NCBI RefSeq assembly: GCF_037201965.1
Contig: NZ_CP147518.1
Span: 805,001-869,000, forward strand
Reading direction: 5' to 3'
Origin: Spirosoma sp. SC4-14
GTDB lineage: Bacteria > Bacteroidota > Bacteroidia > Cytophagales > Spirosomataceae
DNA: 64,000 bases
The notes under the pieces: generated by a model
The model's database searches: none
Told to the model about the DNA's origin: nothing
What the model saw: only the letters and a program-made list of their open reading frames with translations
Shown: positions 41,325 through 51,670 of the stretch, one piece after another
How the letters are laid out: every line of letters starts with the position of its first letter
How positions within the stretch are numbered: position 1 is the stretch's first letter
Translations under genes and position numbers: made by a program

Positions 41325-44300
41325 CAATCACCTGAATCCAGCCTTTACATTTTGTGCCTGTCGGTGTGGTTAGCAGGTAGTAATATACGCCGTTTTCAAT
41401 GGCGTTGCCCCAATTGTTCTGGTAAGGTGATGCGTCGAAAATACGCCGGCCCCATCGGTTGTAGATGATGATTTGCGCATCCGATAGTCCCGTGTTGAAT
41501 ACATCGTTTTTGCCGTCGTTATTTGGGGTGATCACATTCGGGATGTTATCCAGATTTTCGATGGTAACGGTTTGAACGGCACTCAGCGAGCAGCCATTTC
41601 GGTAGCTCGTCAGGGTAAGGGTATACTGCCCGGATTGATCGTATTTATAGTTTTCCGGGATGGCTGTTCGAACGGTGTCGCCATTGCCCATTTGCCAGAC
41701 ATACTGGTCGGCATGTTGAGTGTTGTTGGTAAAGGTAAGCTTAGCGGCTTCACTGCAATTTTCACCCACCTGAACTGAAAAGTCGGGCCGGAAAGAATCG
41801 TCGGTACTGACGGTTACCTGCTGGCGGCTGGTGCAGCCAAACTCGTTGGTCATGTTGACCGTATAGGTAGTGGTTTTCGTTGGCGTAGCCATTGGGCTGG
41901 CAATGGTCGTACTGTTCAGACCATTGGCGGGGGACCAGACGTATTTTACCGCTCCTCCAGCTCTAAGCAAAGCCGACGATTCGGGGCAGATGGTTGTATC
42001 GGGACTGATCGAAAAATTTGCCGGATTGACCGTAATTACCCGCTCTACGGAGTCAATGCGCTGGCAGGTAAGTAGGTTATAAGCCCGAATCTTAACCGTA
42101 TACTGGCCTGATTTGGTAAACACATAACTGGTTTTGGCTGTGTCGGTCGAAATCACCTGACCGTCGATAAGCCATTGATATTGTTTACCGCCAATACTGG
42201 TATTCTGGAAGGTCAGCGTCAGGGGTGTACAGCCTGTAACAACACCTTTTTCAACTCCCCGATACGTGTCGAAACCCGCCCGAAGCCGGTCTACATCAAA
42301 CTTGAACGCCAGGTTATTGCAGTTGCTGCTGTTGTTGGTTTGCGACCAGGCCTGAGCCGTTGCCGGAAAGTTGGTGCCACCACAGGCGCAGACGGCATGA
42401 AAAATAACTCCCTGTTTGTTGAAACGTGAGGTGCCTCCATCGACGTGATCACCCCGGCCAACGGCTGGACTACCGACAAAAGTGGCGTAGAGTAGCGATT
42501 TGGCCCCTTTTTCGAGCAAAGCTACCCAGAAATTGCTGCCCGTCGTTGTTCGTTTATAGCCATCGCTCGTGATGGGCAATCCGCTTGTGCTGCTGCTAAT
42601 GTTGTAGCCGGTGCGCACATTGACGGCACCGCCCCAGCCCGACAGATAAATGTTACCACATTCATTGATCAGAAAGGCCGTCGGAGCAATATCGGGGGCA
42701 CTACGACCGGAACCAATAACGGTTGAAAACAGCGTTGCTGACAGCGACGAATTCAGCGCATGAATAAACTGTTTGCTGCCTGCGTTCTGATAAACCCCCG
42801 TCGTTACGGGATACTTACCTAAGGTTGACCCAAACACATACGGGTTACCGTCCGGATCGACATCCAGCAGATAGGCAATATCTTCATTGTTGGTACCCAG
42901 ATAGGTTAAACGACTCAGTTGCTGATTGTCGAAGCGGGCCACAAAGGCATCGACTGGTGAGGTTGGGTCTGCCGTTGGCTTGATGGCATTGGTGCTAACT
43001 GGCATATCGGAACTGGTGGTTACGCCACATACGTAGATCGTGCCCGACGCCGTGACTTTCAGGCTATTGGCTTTGTCGTAGCCAGAGCCACCAATGCGCG
43101 CTCCCCAGACCAGCTTGCTCAGGTTGGCGCTTAAACGAAACACAACCGCATCGGCCGCATAAGTGCCTTTGACCGGTAAGTCGCTAATGGGAAAATCGGC
43201 CGATTCGGTCACGCTGGCAACGTAAATGTTGTCGTCGATACCTACAACCACTTCGCCCCGTAAATCGTCGCCATAGTTGCGTAGGCTGATTCCGTCTGAT
43301 TCGAAGCCGGTAGTGTGCCGGGCACCTACACCATCTTTACCACTTCCGCCAACGAAGGTACTGGCTTTTAGTTGCTTGCCATCGGGACTGATAATCGACA
43401 CGAAAATGTCGCTGCCATTGATGTATTCGATGCTGGTGGTGGTTGTTAGCGATAGTGAAGCAGGGGTTCCGAGTTGGGTAGCTGTTTGAAAAGCCCCCGT
43501 CGTAACCGGAAAATCGGGCGACGACGTAGACCCCATCACAACCAGATCACCAGCATTATTCACGATCAGGCTATGGGGCACTTCGGCCGCTTTGCCACCG
43601 AGGAACGATGCAAACAGAAGTTTACTGCCATCAGGACTGAACTTTAGAATAGCTACATCGACTTCTCCGCTGAATTTGGCTTCGAATGCTCCCGTTGTTG
43701 CCGGAAAATTAGGCCCGAAAACAATGCCGCCTGAATACAGATTCCCGTCGGAGTCGTAGGTAGCGGTCATACCCCAGTTGTCGGAATATGAACCTGAATA
43801 GGTAGAGAAAACCAGTTCCGGGTCGATGGTTAACGTTTGTGTACGGTCATAACCATTTGGAAAATGAAAGCCAACGGTCTGTGTTCCGGGCGCACTACCT
43901 GCTATAAGCTGCCATTTTGCGGTTACCTCAACGGCTCGTCCATTCTGGCTAACATACGAATAGGGGCGACTTTCGCTTAGGGGCTGGATGCTGGTTTCAA
44001 TGGTAAGTTTTTCGTCCGTTATTGATACCCGATTGGCTCCTTTATAAACCATCTGTATGACCGACGGATCGGTGCCGGGTTGTACAATGAATTCGTACTT
44101 GAGCGTTTGGTAATAGGCATAAAGGCGCAAATCGATACCGGGGTACAGGTCATGGTAAATCACTTCTCCATAGGCTGGCACGTTACCAACCGGGTGCTTG
44201 CCGGAAAAGTAATTACGGCTTAGTGTCGATAGATGATTGGTTTCAATCTGGCTCCGTTCGTTAGCGCCGTTAAAACGTACTTCAACCGCATGGGCCGGTA

Positions 44301-44538
44301 TTTTATCGCTTAATGGTTTAGTATGGTCGGGCGTGTGATGGCTGGCCAGCGTAGCTCCATCGTAGAAAACATAGTGTAGAGCATTGGCTTTCAGATACAG
44401 GTACCCTCCCGGAATTTCGGCCCGAAAACGTACTTCATCGGCCCATTGCCCCCGGTTCTGAACAAAAGCGATTGGTTCGGCCCGAAGAGCCGTAGTAAGC
44501 AAACCAACACATAGAAACAGCGGGTAAAAACGCCACAT
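41320..44538 (-). CDS. Secreted beta-propeller/PKD protein with CHU_C sorting domain
   Basis: This 1,072-residue protein has a signal peptide (MWRFYPLFLCVGLLTTALRA) and then a DUF7948-like domain (FVQNRGQWADEVRFRAEI). SBBP-type propeller repeats follow (KFSPDGSKLLFASFLGG, SPDGKQLKASTFVGGSG). Next come PKD-like domains (GCTPLTLTFQNTSIGGKQYQ, CPESSALLRAGGAVKYVWSP) and a C-terminal CHU_C/gliding domain (VITPNNDGKNDVFNTG, IIIYNRWGRRIF). The C-terminal domain is a type IX secretion signal, so the protein is probably surface-anchored or released. The ATG at 44538 is chosen over 44604. Its ligand is unknown. Confidence 0.92.
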   Translation of the reverse strand: MWRFYPLFLCVGLLTTALRAEPIAFVQNRGQWADEVRFRAEIPGGYLYLKANALHYVFYDGATLASHHTPDHTKPLSDKIPAHAVEVRFNGANERSQIETNHLSTLSRNYFSGKHPVGNVPAYGEVIYHDLYPGIDLRLYAYYQTLKYEFIVQPGTDPSVIQMVYKGANRVSITDEKLTIETSIQPLSESRPYSYVSQNGRAVEVTAKWQLIAGSAPGTQTVGFHFPNGYDRTQTLTIDPELVFSTYSGSYSDNWGMTATYDSDGNLYSGGIVFGPNFPATTGAFEAKFSGEVDVAILKFSPDGSKLLFASFLGGKAAEVPHSLIVNNAGDLVVMGSTSSPDFPVTTGAFQTATQLGTPASLSLTTTTSIEYINGSDIFVSIISPDGKQLKASTFVGGSGKDGVGARHTTGFESDGISLRNYGDDLRGEVVVGIDDNIYVASVTESADFPISDLPVKGTYAADAVVFRLSANLSKLVWGARIGGSGYDKANSLKVTASGTIYVCGVTTSSDMPVSTNAIKPTADPTSPVDAFVARFDNQQLSRLTYLGTNNEDIAYLLDVDPDGNPYVFGSTLGKYPVTTGVYQNAGSKQFIHALNSSLSATLFSTVIGSGRSAPDIAPTAFLINECGNIYLSGWGGAVNVRTGYNISSSTSGLPITSDGYKRTTTGSNFWVALLEKGAKSLLYATFVGSPAVGRGDHVDGGTSRFNKQGVIFHAVCACGGTNFPATAQAWSQTNNSSNCNNLAFKFDVDRLRAGFDTYRGVEKGVVTGCTPLTLTFQNTSIGGKQYQWLIDGQVISTDTAKTSYVFTKSGQYTVKIRAYNLLTCQRIDSVERVITVNPANFSISPDTTICPESSALLRAGGAVKYVWSPANGLNSTTIASPMATPTKTTTYTVNMTNEFGCTSRQQVTVSTDDSFRPDFSVQVGENCSEAAKLTFTNNTQHADQYVWQMGNGDTVRTAIPENYKYDQSGQYTLTLTSYRNGCSLSAVQTVTIENLDNIPNVITPNNDGKNDVFNTGLSDAQIIIYNRWGRRIFDASPYQNNWGNAIENGVYYYLLTTPTGTKCKGWIQVIE

Positions 44539-44741
44539 AGAAACAGGGTTAAGTAGTATGTGAATAACGTGATTTTGTGGATAAAATGATAGGATTTTTG
44601 CCACGGCTTTCAGAAAAGCAGACGATTGAGGGAAAGCGTAAAACGATTGGGCTCTACCGGGTGCCGAAGGTATAGACTCACAAAAAAAGGAGTTAGTAGG
44701 AAAGCCAGAAATGCGGTTTTTCTGAAAAACACAACCAACCT

Positions 44742-46277
44742 ATGACTTCAGAATATGCACGTGCCGGTTTGCTGCTGGCCTGGCTTGTTACGGCGTTTTT
44801 GCCCGTTCATGCTCAAAACCGTATCGGCCAGTTTGATGGGCAGGCAGATGTTGGCAAGGTTAAACACCCCGGTTCGGCCACCTACAACCCGGCCCGGCAG
44901 GAATATACCATTGTGGGGTCGGGTACAAACATCTGGTTCGACCATGATGAATTCCATTTTGTGTGGAAGCGAATGAAAGGTGATTTCATTCTGCAAACGA
45001 ATGGCAAACTGCTCGGCAAAGGCGTCGATCCGCATCGGAAACTGGGCTGGATGGTTCGCTCATCGCTGGATTCTAACTCAGCTCATGTCAATGCGGTGGT
45101 GCATGGCGACGGCCTTACGTCGCTGCAATTTCGTCGGACAAAAGGCGCTGCTACTGAGGAACAGAAATCGTCACTGACTTCGGCCGATGTGATCCAACTG
45201 GCCCGAAAAGGGAATACGTATACCATGTCGGTGGCTCGAAACGGGCAGCTTTTTGTTACGGAACAGGTAACGGATCTGAATCTGGGCGATGAGGTGTATG
45301 TTGGTTTATTCGTCTGCTCGCACAATCCGAATGTATCCGAAAAAGCCGTTTTTCACAACGTACGGCTAATTATTCCGGCTCGCGACAATTTTGTGCCCTA
45401 TCGCGAATATATCGGCAGCGACCTCGAACTGATGGATGTAGCCACCGGTCATCGGAAAATCATTTACCACTCGCCCGAGTCGATTCAGGCGCCAAACTGG
45501 CTTCCGAACAATAAAGCGCTGATTTATAATCACAACGGCAAACTATACCGGTTCGATCTGGCTAAAAAGACGCCGTCGGTGATCAATACCGATTTTGCCG
45601 TGAACAACAACAACGACCATGTTTTATCGTTCGATGGTAAAATGCTGGGCATCAGCAACCATGTGAAGGAAGAAGGGAACAAGTCTATTGTGTTTACGAT
45701 GCCGGTTGAAGGCGGTACGCCCAAACGAATTACTCCGCTTGGCCATTCGTACCTGCATAGCTGGTCGCCCGATGGGAAGTCGTTGATTTATACGGGTCAG
45801 CGCGATGGTGAGTTCGATATTTACAGGATACCGTCCAATGGTGGTCAGGAGGTTCGGCTAACGACGGCAAAAGGGCTGGACGATGGGTCGGAGTATTCGC
45901 CCGATGGCCAGTTTATTTATTTCAACTCAACCCGGAGCGGTACCATGCAGATCTGGCGAATGAATGCCGATGGCAGCAATCAGGTACAGGTTACAAACGA
46001 TGAATTCAACAACTGGTTTCCGCATATTTCGCCCGATGGCAAATGGATAGTGATTCTATCGTTTGGAAAAGACGTATCGCCCGACGACCATCCGTTTTAT
46101 AAGCAGGTTTATCTGCGGCTACTGCCCGTTTCGGGGACAACACCAGCCAGGGTAATTGCCTACGTATACGGTGGTCAGGGGACCATCAATACACCTTCCT
46201 GGTCGCCGGATAGCAAACAAATTGCCTTTATCAGCAATACCGATTCGGTGGATAAAGCATCGGTCTCTAACAAGTAA
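44742..46277 (+). CDS. Secreted PD40/TolB-like propeller protein with a LamG-like N-domain
   Basis: This 511-residue protein has a signal peptide (ending ...FLPVHAQ) and then a concanavalin-like domain (about 30-215, FVWKRMKGDFILQ, GWMVRSSLDSNSAHVN) similar to DUF1349-type domains. A WD40-like PD40 propeller follows, with repeated W-S-P-D-G-K and S-P-D-G-x-F-I-Y-F motifs. Such proteins are usually called TolB-like or biopolymer transporter TolR by homology, but no Tol-Pal genes are near. It lies upstream of a sugar isomerase-like gene on the same strand, which suggests extracellular carbohydrate work. Confidence 0.88.
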   Translation: MTSEYARAGLLLAWLVTAFLPVHAQNRIGQFDGQADVGKVKHPGSATYNPARQEYTIVGSGTNIWFDHDEFHFVWKRMKGDFILQTNGKLLGKGVDPHRKLGWMVRSSLDSNSAHVNAVVHGDGLTSLQFRRTKGAATEEQKSSLTSADVIQLARKGNTYTMSVARNGQLFVTEQVTDLNLGDEVYVGLFVCSHNPNVSEKAVFHNVRLIIPARDNFVPYREYIGSDLELMDVATGHRKIIYHSPESIQAPNWLPNNKALIYNHNGKLYRFDLAKKTPSVINTDFAVNNNNDHVLSFDGKMLGISNHVKEEGNKSIVFTMPVEGGTPKRITPLGHSYLHSWSPDGKSLIYTGQRDGEFDIYRIPSNGGQEVRLTTAKGLDDGSEYSPDGQFIYFNSTRSGTMQIWRMNADGSNQVQVTNDEFNNWFPHISPDGKWIVILSFGKDVSPDDHPFYKQVYLRLLPVSGTTPARVIAYVYGGQGTINTPSWSPDSKQIAFISNTDSVDKASVSNK

Positions 46278-46336
46278 AGAGTAGGCAGGTTATATCTGAC
46301 TCTTATTGCTATAGTAGAAAAATAAATCCCATTCGT

Positions 46337-47224
46337 ATGAATAATTCGTTGAAAATATCCCGTAAGGATTTCCTTAAAACAAGTGCGCTGGCTGTAACGG
46401 CCGCGCTCATTCCCAGCCTCGATGTATTGGCCAAACCAGCAAAAACGGTTGGTCTTCAACTATACACATTGCGTGATTTATTGCCGAAAGATCTGGAAGG
46501 TACGCTGAAAAAAGTAGCTGAAATTGGCTACAAGGAGGTGGAGCTATTTGGCTATTCGGACGGTAAGTTTTTCGGAAAAACACCCGCGCAGTTTGGCGCG
46601 TTGCTCAAGAGTCTGGGCCTGTCGGCTCCCAGTGGCCACTACACAACCGGCAATACCATGCCGAAGATGAAAGGAACCCTCACAAACGACTGGAAACGGG
46701 CGGTTGATGATGCGGCTGCGTTGGGTCAGAAATATATGGTTTGTGCTTATCTGTTTCCCGAAGAACGCAAAGCCGACGACTACAAACGGCATATTGAGCT
46801 GTTCAATAAATCGGCAGAGGTTTGTAAGGCCCACGGCATTCAGTTTGCCTACCACAACCACGATTTCGAGTTTAAACCCATGAATGGTCAGTTGCCCTAC
46901 GACATGATTCTGAAAGGAACCGATCCGAACCTGGTGAAGATGGAATTGGATCTGTATTGGGCCAGCTTTGCCGGACAGGACCCTGTGGCCTTATTTAAGA
47001 AACACCCCGGTCGGTTCCCGCTGTGGCACGTGAAAGATATGGCCAAAACCAAAGAGCGCGAATTTGCCGAAGTGGGCATGGGATCTATCAATTTTCAGCG
47101 CATTTTCGACGCCAAGAAAATTGCAGGCATGACTCACTACTTTGTTGAGCAGGATGTTTGCAAACGCCCTCCACTGGAGTCGATTGCGATCAGCTATCGG
47201 AACCTGAGCAAAATCAGTGTGTAA
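46337..47224 (+). CDS. Secreted sugar phosphate isomerase/epimerase-like TIM-barrel protein
   Basis: A 295-residue xylose-isomerase-like TIM barrel (AP endonuclease family 2). It shows VGLQLYTLRDLLPKD, AEIGYKEVELFGY, QFAYHNHDFEFKPM (metal His/Glu), MELDLYWASFAGQDP, and PLWHVKDMAKTKE. The N-terminus, ISRKDFLKTSALAVTAALIPS, is a Tat-like signal, so it would act outside the cytoplasm with a bound metal. The substrate is unknown. It lies 59 bases after the PD40 protein and 72 before NIPSNAP. Confidence 0.93.
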   Translation: MNNSLKISRKDFLKTSALAVTAALIPSLDVLAKPAKTVGLQLYTLRDLLPKDLEGTLKKVAEIGYKEVELFGYSDGKFFGKTPAQFGALLKSLGLSAPSGHYTTGNTMPKMKGTLTNDWKRAVDDAAALGQKYMVCAYLFPEERKADDYKRHIELFNKSAEVCKAHGIQFAYHNHDFEFKPMNGQLPYDMILKGTDPNLVKMELDLYWASFAGQDPVALFKKHPGRFPLWHVKDMAKTKEREFAEVGMGSINFQRIFDAKKIAGMTHYFVEQDVCKRPPLESIAISYRNLSKISV

Positions 47225-47296
47225 TAAATAAACCCTATTCAATTGCCTCACCACCGCCTTTTGGCAAAAGGATGGCGGTGAGGCTTTCTTATTCTC

Positions 47297-48064
47297 ATGA
47301 AACGACGAAATTTTGTGGCATCCTCGTTGCTGGCAGTACCTGCATTAGCAACCACAGACTCTGCTAAACCCGACGCCCAAAAGGCGGTGTATGAATTGCG
47401 AACCTATGAACTGAAGTTTGGTTCTCCGCAATCGAATCTTGAGAATTATTTTAAAGATGCGCTGATTCCGGCCCTGAACCGGCAAGGAGTGAAAACGGTT
47501 GGTGTTTTCCGGGAAATGGGAAAATCAGACCCGGCCAAATTGCGCCTTCTTATTCCGCATTCGTCCTGGGAAACCTACGCAGCATCGGCCAGCCGACTAG
47601 CCAGCGATCAGGCATTTAGCCAGGCGAGCCAGACCTATGCTGCCCTGTTGCCCGATAAAGCACCCTATACGCGCTATACAACATCGTTGCTGAGTGCTTT
47701 TGAAGGATTGCCACAGTTGGTTGTGCCTCAGAAAGAACCGCGCATTTTTGAGCTGCGAACCTATGAAGGCTACTCAGAAGACGCCGTTCGACGGAAAATT
47801 AAAATGTTTAATGTGGAAGAGATCAATATCTTCAATAAGACGGGCTTGCACGCCGTATTTTTCGGAGAAGTGGTGGCGGGTGAGTATATGCCCTGCCTGA
47901 CTTATATGCTCACGTTTAAGGATATGGCAGAGCGTGATGCCAACTGGAAGCAGTTTAGCGCTGATCCCGACTGGAAGCGCGTGTCGCAGGCTCCCGAATA
48001 TGCCAATACGGTTTCAACCATTATTCGGGTATTTCTGGAACCGACGGAGTATTCGCAGATTTAG
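47297..48064 (+). CDS. NIPSNAP family protein
   Basis: This 255-residue protein starts with a twin-arginine-type signal (MKRRNFVASSLLAVPALA). Two NIPSNAP (ferredoxin-like) domains follow: the first starts VYELRTYELKFGSPQSNLENYF and the second FELRTYEGYSEDAVRRKIKM. NIPSNAP domains bind or act on small molecules, and the role in secreted Bacteroidota forms is unknown. Its place between a sugar isomerase-like protein and an alpha-galactosidase suggests use in carbohydrate breakdown. Confidence 0.92.
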   Translation: MKRRNFVASSLLAVPALATTDSAKPDAQKAVYELRTYELKFGSPQSNLENYFKDALIPALNRQGVKTVGVFREMGKSDPAKLRLLIPHSSWETYAASASRLASDQAFSQASQTYAALLPDKAPYTRYTTSLLSAFEGLPQLVVPQKEPRIFELRTYEGYSEDAVRRKIKMFNVEEINIFNKTGLHAVFFGEVVAGEYMPCLTYMLTFKDMAERDANWKQFSADPDWKRVSQAPEYANTVSTIIRVFLEPTEYSQI

Positions 48065-48070
48065 GATTGT

Positions 48071-48154
48071 GGACGCTGGATGTTGGATATTGACGCTAGT
48101 TTTGTGATTGATTATCTAATGTCCAGCCGTCCAATAGCTAACATCCAGTATCCC
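48071..48154. repeat. Imperfect inverted repeat of the TGGATGTTGG type
   Basis: The left arm around 48071-48097 (core CTGGATGTT) is mirrored by the right arm 48121-48154 (core AACATCCAG), with ATTG/CAAT and CG matches outside. It fills the gap between the NIPSNAP stop and the galactosidase ATG at 48161. Confidence 0.6.
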
Positions 48155-48160
48155 ATAACC

Positions 48161-50356
48161 ATGCTTCGATTAGTTGTTCCTCTTTTGATATTGCTTTCAC
48201 TAACCATGTCAGTCGGCTGGAGTGCGCCTGGCGATATCCATATTGCCATCGAAACCAAGCGAACGGCGCTGGTCATTCTGGTCGATAAAGATCAAAATCC
48301 AACTGTTGTTCACGTTGGCCCTAAACTCGACCGGGCCGACGAATACGCAAAAATTTCGGGAAATGGGAAGCGTGGTGAAGATTATACAGGCTTGTATAAT
48401 TCGGCATATACACCGGCTGGGAGCCGAAATTTGCTCGAACCCGCCATTCAGGTAACCCACGCCGATGGCAATCCGTCGCTCGATCTGCGGTATGTGCGCC
48501 ATGAACGTAAACCTGTTGGAGAGGGCATCGTAGAAACAACCGTTTTTTTGAAAGATCCGCAGTATCCGTTTGAAGTTGAACTGCATTACAAAGCGTATCT
48601 GCTCGAAGATGTCATTGAACAGTGGTCGGTTATCCGGCATACCGAAAAGAACAGCGTTGTACTGCACAAATATGCGTCGGCCAACCTCTACATTCCGGCG
48701 CAGCACTACTACCTGACGCATTTTCACGGCGACTGGGCGCAGGAGATGAACCCGGTTGAAGAACCGCTCACAGAAGGCCTTAAGGTGCTGGATACAAAAC
48801 TGGGCACGCGTGCCGATCTGTTTCAGCCGCCGTCGTTTCTGGTGGCGCTGAACCAGCCTGCTGAAGAAGATAAAGGCGAAGTCGTGGCCGGAACCCTGGC
48901 CTGGTCGGGCAACTACCAGATTGCCTTTGAGGTCGATCCATTACATAATCTGCGACTGATGGCCGGCATAAATCCCTACGCGTCGGCCTATACGCTGGCT
49001 CCGGGTAAGGAATTTGCAACGCCCGCCTTTCTCTACACCTACTCCAATACGGGCAAAGGCACTGCCAGCCGGAATCTGCACCGCTGGGCGCGGAAATTTC
49101 GCATTCCGCAGGGCGAAGGCAATCGGCTAACGTTGCTCAACAACTGGGAAGCTACTTACTTCGATTTCAATGAAGAGAAACTGACCGAACTTTTCAAAGA
49201 TGGTAAGAAACTGGGCGTCGATCTGTTTTTGCTCGACGATGGCTGGTTTGGTAACAAATATCCACGCAACAACGACCGGGCCGCGCTGGGCGACTGGCAG
49301 GAGAATGTCAAAAAACTTCCACACGGCTTGGGCTATCTGGTGAAGCAGGCCGAAGAGGCTGGCATTAAATTTGGGATATGGGTAGAGCCCGAAATGGTAA
49401 GCCCCAAAAGTGAACTGTACGAAAAACATGCCGACTGGGTGCTGAAGCTGCCTAATCGGCAGGAGTATTATTTCAGAAATCAGTTGGTGCTCGATCTCAC
49501 GAACCCGAAAGTGCAGGACTTTGTCTATGGTGTCGTTGACGATATCATGACAAAGAATCCAACGCTGAGCTACATCAAGTGGGATTGCAATGCTGTTATT
49601 TATAATGCGTTTTCGGCCACCAATCCGAATCCATCGCATTTGTATGTAGACTACGTTCGGGGACTTTATAAGGTGATGGAGCGACTGCGGACGAAATATC
49701 CAGCCTTACCCATGATGCTGTGTTCGGGTGGAGGGGGCCGCGTCGATTATGGTGCTTTGCGATACTTTACCGAATTTTGGCCCAGCGATAATACCGATGG
49801 TCTGGAGCGGGTGTTCATTCAGTGGAATTATTCGTATTTCTTTCCGGCCATTGCCACCTGCAATCACGTAACCGACTGGGGTAAGCAACCAATCAAGTTT
49901 CGAACGGATGTAGCTATGATGGGTAAAATTGGCTACGATATTGTTGTTAGCAAACTGGACGAAAAAGAACTGGAGTTCAGCCAGCAGGCCCTGAAAACCT
50001 ACGACCAGATCAAAGACGTGGTATGGCATGGCGATCTGTTCCGGCTGGTTTCGCCCTATGAAGCTGATCTGGCATCGCTGATGTATGTGAACGATGCTAA
50101 GGATAAGGCCGTCTGGTTCTCTTACCTGATCAAAAATCGATATAGAGCTGGTAGCGTAGCTCCAATTCGTTTGAAAGGGCTTGATCCGGCCAGAAACTAT
50201 GCGATTCGGGAACTGAATGTATATCCCGGAACAAAGTCGGCCATCAATGCTACCCCACAGGTTTATTCAGGCAACTACCTGATGACGATTGGCTTCAACC
50301 CAACTGTGGATACGCGCCGAACCAGCGTGGTGCTCGAATTGTCTGAAAGTAAGTAA
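48161..50356 (+). CDS. Secreted alpha-galactosidase, GH36
   Basis: A 731-residue GH36 enzyme. The signal peptide (MLRLVVPLLILLSLTMSVGWSA) is followed by an N-terminal beta-supersandwich domain. A TIM barrel follows with LLDDGWFGNKYPRNNDR, GIWVEPEMVSP, the nucleophile D475 in YIKWDCNAV, the acid/base D543 in FWPSDNTDGLER, and a C-terminal beta domain. It removes terminal alpha-galactose from plant galactosides. The start at 48161 is chosen over 48080, because the earlier frame reads through the inverted repeat and delays the signal peptide. The terminator at 50414 follows. Confidence 0.95.
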   Translation: MLRLVVPLLILLSLTMSVGWSAPGDIHIAIETKRTALVILVDKDQNPTVVHVGPKLDRADEYAKISGNGKRGEDYTGLYNSAYTPAGSRNLLEPAIQVTHADGNPSLDLRYVRHERKPVGEGIVETTVFLKDPQYPFEVELHYKAYLLEDVIEQWSVIRHTEKNSVVLHKYASANLYIPAQHYYLTHFHGDWAQEMNPVEEPLTEGLKVLDTKLGTRADLFQPPSFLVALNQPAEEDKGEVVAGTLAWSGNYQIAFEVDPLHNLRLMAGINPYASAYTLAPGKEFATPAFLYTYSNTGKGTASRNLHRWARKFRIPQGEGNRLTLLNNWEATYFDFNEEKLTELFKDGKKLGVDLFLLDDGWFGNKYPRNNDRAALGDWQENVKKLPHGLGYLVKQAEEAGIKFGIWVEPEMVSPKSELYEKHADWVLKLPNRQEYYFRNQLVLDLTNPKVQDFVYGVVDDIMTKNPTLSYIKWDCNAVIYNAFSATNPNPSHLYVDYVRGLYKVMERLRTKYPALPMMLCSGGGGRVDYGALRYFTEFWPSDNTDGLERVFIQWNYSYFFPAIATCNHVTDWGKQPIKFRTDVAMMGKIGYDIVVSKLDEKELEFSQQALKTYDQIKDVVWHGDLFRLVSPYEADLASLMYVNDAKDKAVWFSYLIKNRYRAGSVAPIRLKGLDPARNYAIRELNVYPGTKSAINATPQVYSGNYLMTIGFNPTVDTRRTSVVLELSESK

Positions 50357-50413
50357 TTGTTGTGATATGTTACCGAAAATTTGAAATATTATCTTGTGGT
50401 GTACAATAAAGCC

Positions 50414-50452
50414 AAAAAAGGCAGTTGCTTCATTGAAGGACTGCCTTTTTTT
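50414..50452 (+). terminator. Intrinsic terminator after the alpha-galactosidase gene
   Basis: AAAAAAGGCAGT (50414-50425) pairs with ACTGCCTTTTTT (50440-50451) and a T-run follows, giving a textbook rho-independent terminator 58 bases past the stop. Confidence 0.9.
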
Positions 50453-50474
50453 AGTTGTACAAATAAGGAAAGAT

Positions 50475-51596
50475 ATGCGTGTGGAGAGCTACAACACTGC
50501 TATAGTAAGGCTGGGATTTCTTTGTAGTATAGTATGGGTTTTACTGGTGGTTATATTGAGTTGTTCGCCCAAAAGAACAGTGCCCGTTGAACCAAGTTTC
50601 AAGTCGGCTGATAATCCAACTATTCAGTATATAGGCCGCATCGATTTTTCGAACCCATTACTGCCCCGATTCTGGGCTTCGGGAGTCTATATCAAAGCAA
50701 AGTTTACGGGTAGTTTCTGCGACATAGTGGTCAATGATGAATTGCACGATGAAATAAACCACAACTATCTGTCCATTATTGTCGACAATGCCGCGCCTGT
50801 TCGCATACAGACCCGGTCAAAAACGGATACAATAAAAGTGATTCGAAATCTGCCAGAAGGCGAACACATGCTCACGATCTGTAAGGATACTGAAGCGAGT
50901 GCTGGTTATCTGGAGTTTGTGGGGCTCTACTGCCAGGAACTGCTTCCGCTGCCACCTAAACCAATGCGCAAAATGGAGTTTATCGGAAACTCAATAACGT
51001 GCGGAGCTGGTAGCGACTTGTCTATTTCGCAGTGTGGACACGGAAATTGGTACGATAAACACAATGCCTATTTGTCGTATGGCCCTACTGTTGCCCGTGC
51101 CTTTAATGCGCAATGGCAGTTATCGTCGGTATCGGGCATCGGCCTGATCCGAAGTTGTTGCTCATTGCCAATTACCATGCCTCAGGTCTACGACAAAATT
51201 AATATGTGGGGCAATTATGTAAACTGGAATTTTAACCAGTATGTACCCGATGTAGTAAGCATTTGTTTGGGGCAAAACGATGGTATACAGGATTCAACCG
51301 CGTTTTGTAGTGCGTATATCAAGTTTATAACAACCATCCGCAGTCATTACCCAAATGCATATATTGTGTGTGTAGCCAGCCCGATGGCAAATGCTTTACT
51401 GGCACCAGTGTTAAAAAAATACCTGACCAGTATTGTGCAGTATGCCAATGCCCGACGAATGCCGAATGTTGGCCTGTTTTTCTTTTCCCAACGATACCAT
51501 GGCGGTTGCGGAGACCATCCTACACTGGCCGAACACGCACTTATGGCTCAGGAATTGACGGCTTTTTTAGCCCAGGAACTCCACTGGGAATCCTGA
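50475..51596 (+). CDS. SGNH/GDSL hydrolase, CE2-like esterase lipoprotein
   Basis: This 373-residue protein has a hydrophobic N-terminal segment with a lipobox (VVILSC), then a beta-sandwich domain (about 40-165, GRIDFSNPLLPRFWASGVYI). An SGNH domain follows with block I GNSITCGAG (Ser nucleophile), block III GQNDGI and the His block DHPTLAEHALMA. The two-domain order matches carbohydrate esterase family 2 (acetyl-xylan or acetyl-mannan esterases). It would deacetylate plant polysaccharides at the cell surface. ATG 50475 has AAGGAAAG just upstream, one of the few purine-rich ribosome sites here. Confidence 0.9.
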   Translation: MRVESYNTAIVRLGFLCSIVWVLLVVILSCSPKRTVPVEPSFKSADNPTIQYIGRIDFSNPLLPRFWASGVYIKAKFTGSFCDIVVNDELHDEINHNYLSIIVDNAAPVRIQTRSKTDTIKVIRNLPEGEHMLTICKDTEASAGYLEFVGLYCQELLPLPPKPMRKMEFIGNSITCGAGSDLSISQCGHGNWYDKHNAYLSYGPTVARAFNAQWQLSSVSGIGLIRSCCSLPITMPQVYDKINMWGNYVNWNFNQYVPDVVSICLGQNDGIQDSTAFCSAYIKFITTIRSHYPNAYIVCVASPMANALLAPVLKKYLTSIVQYANARRMPNVGLFFFSQRYHGGCGDHPTLAEHALMAQELTAFLAQELHWES

Positions 51597-51670
51597 CTGG
51601 GTAAAACTATCGGTGGTTACTGATAAAGAACCCCAACTTTTCAGCGAAAAATTGCCCGTTTGGATTTGCT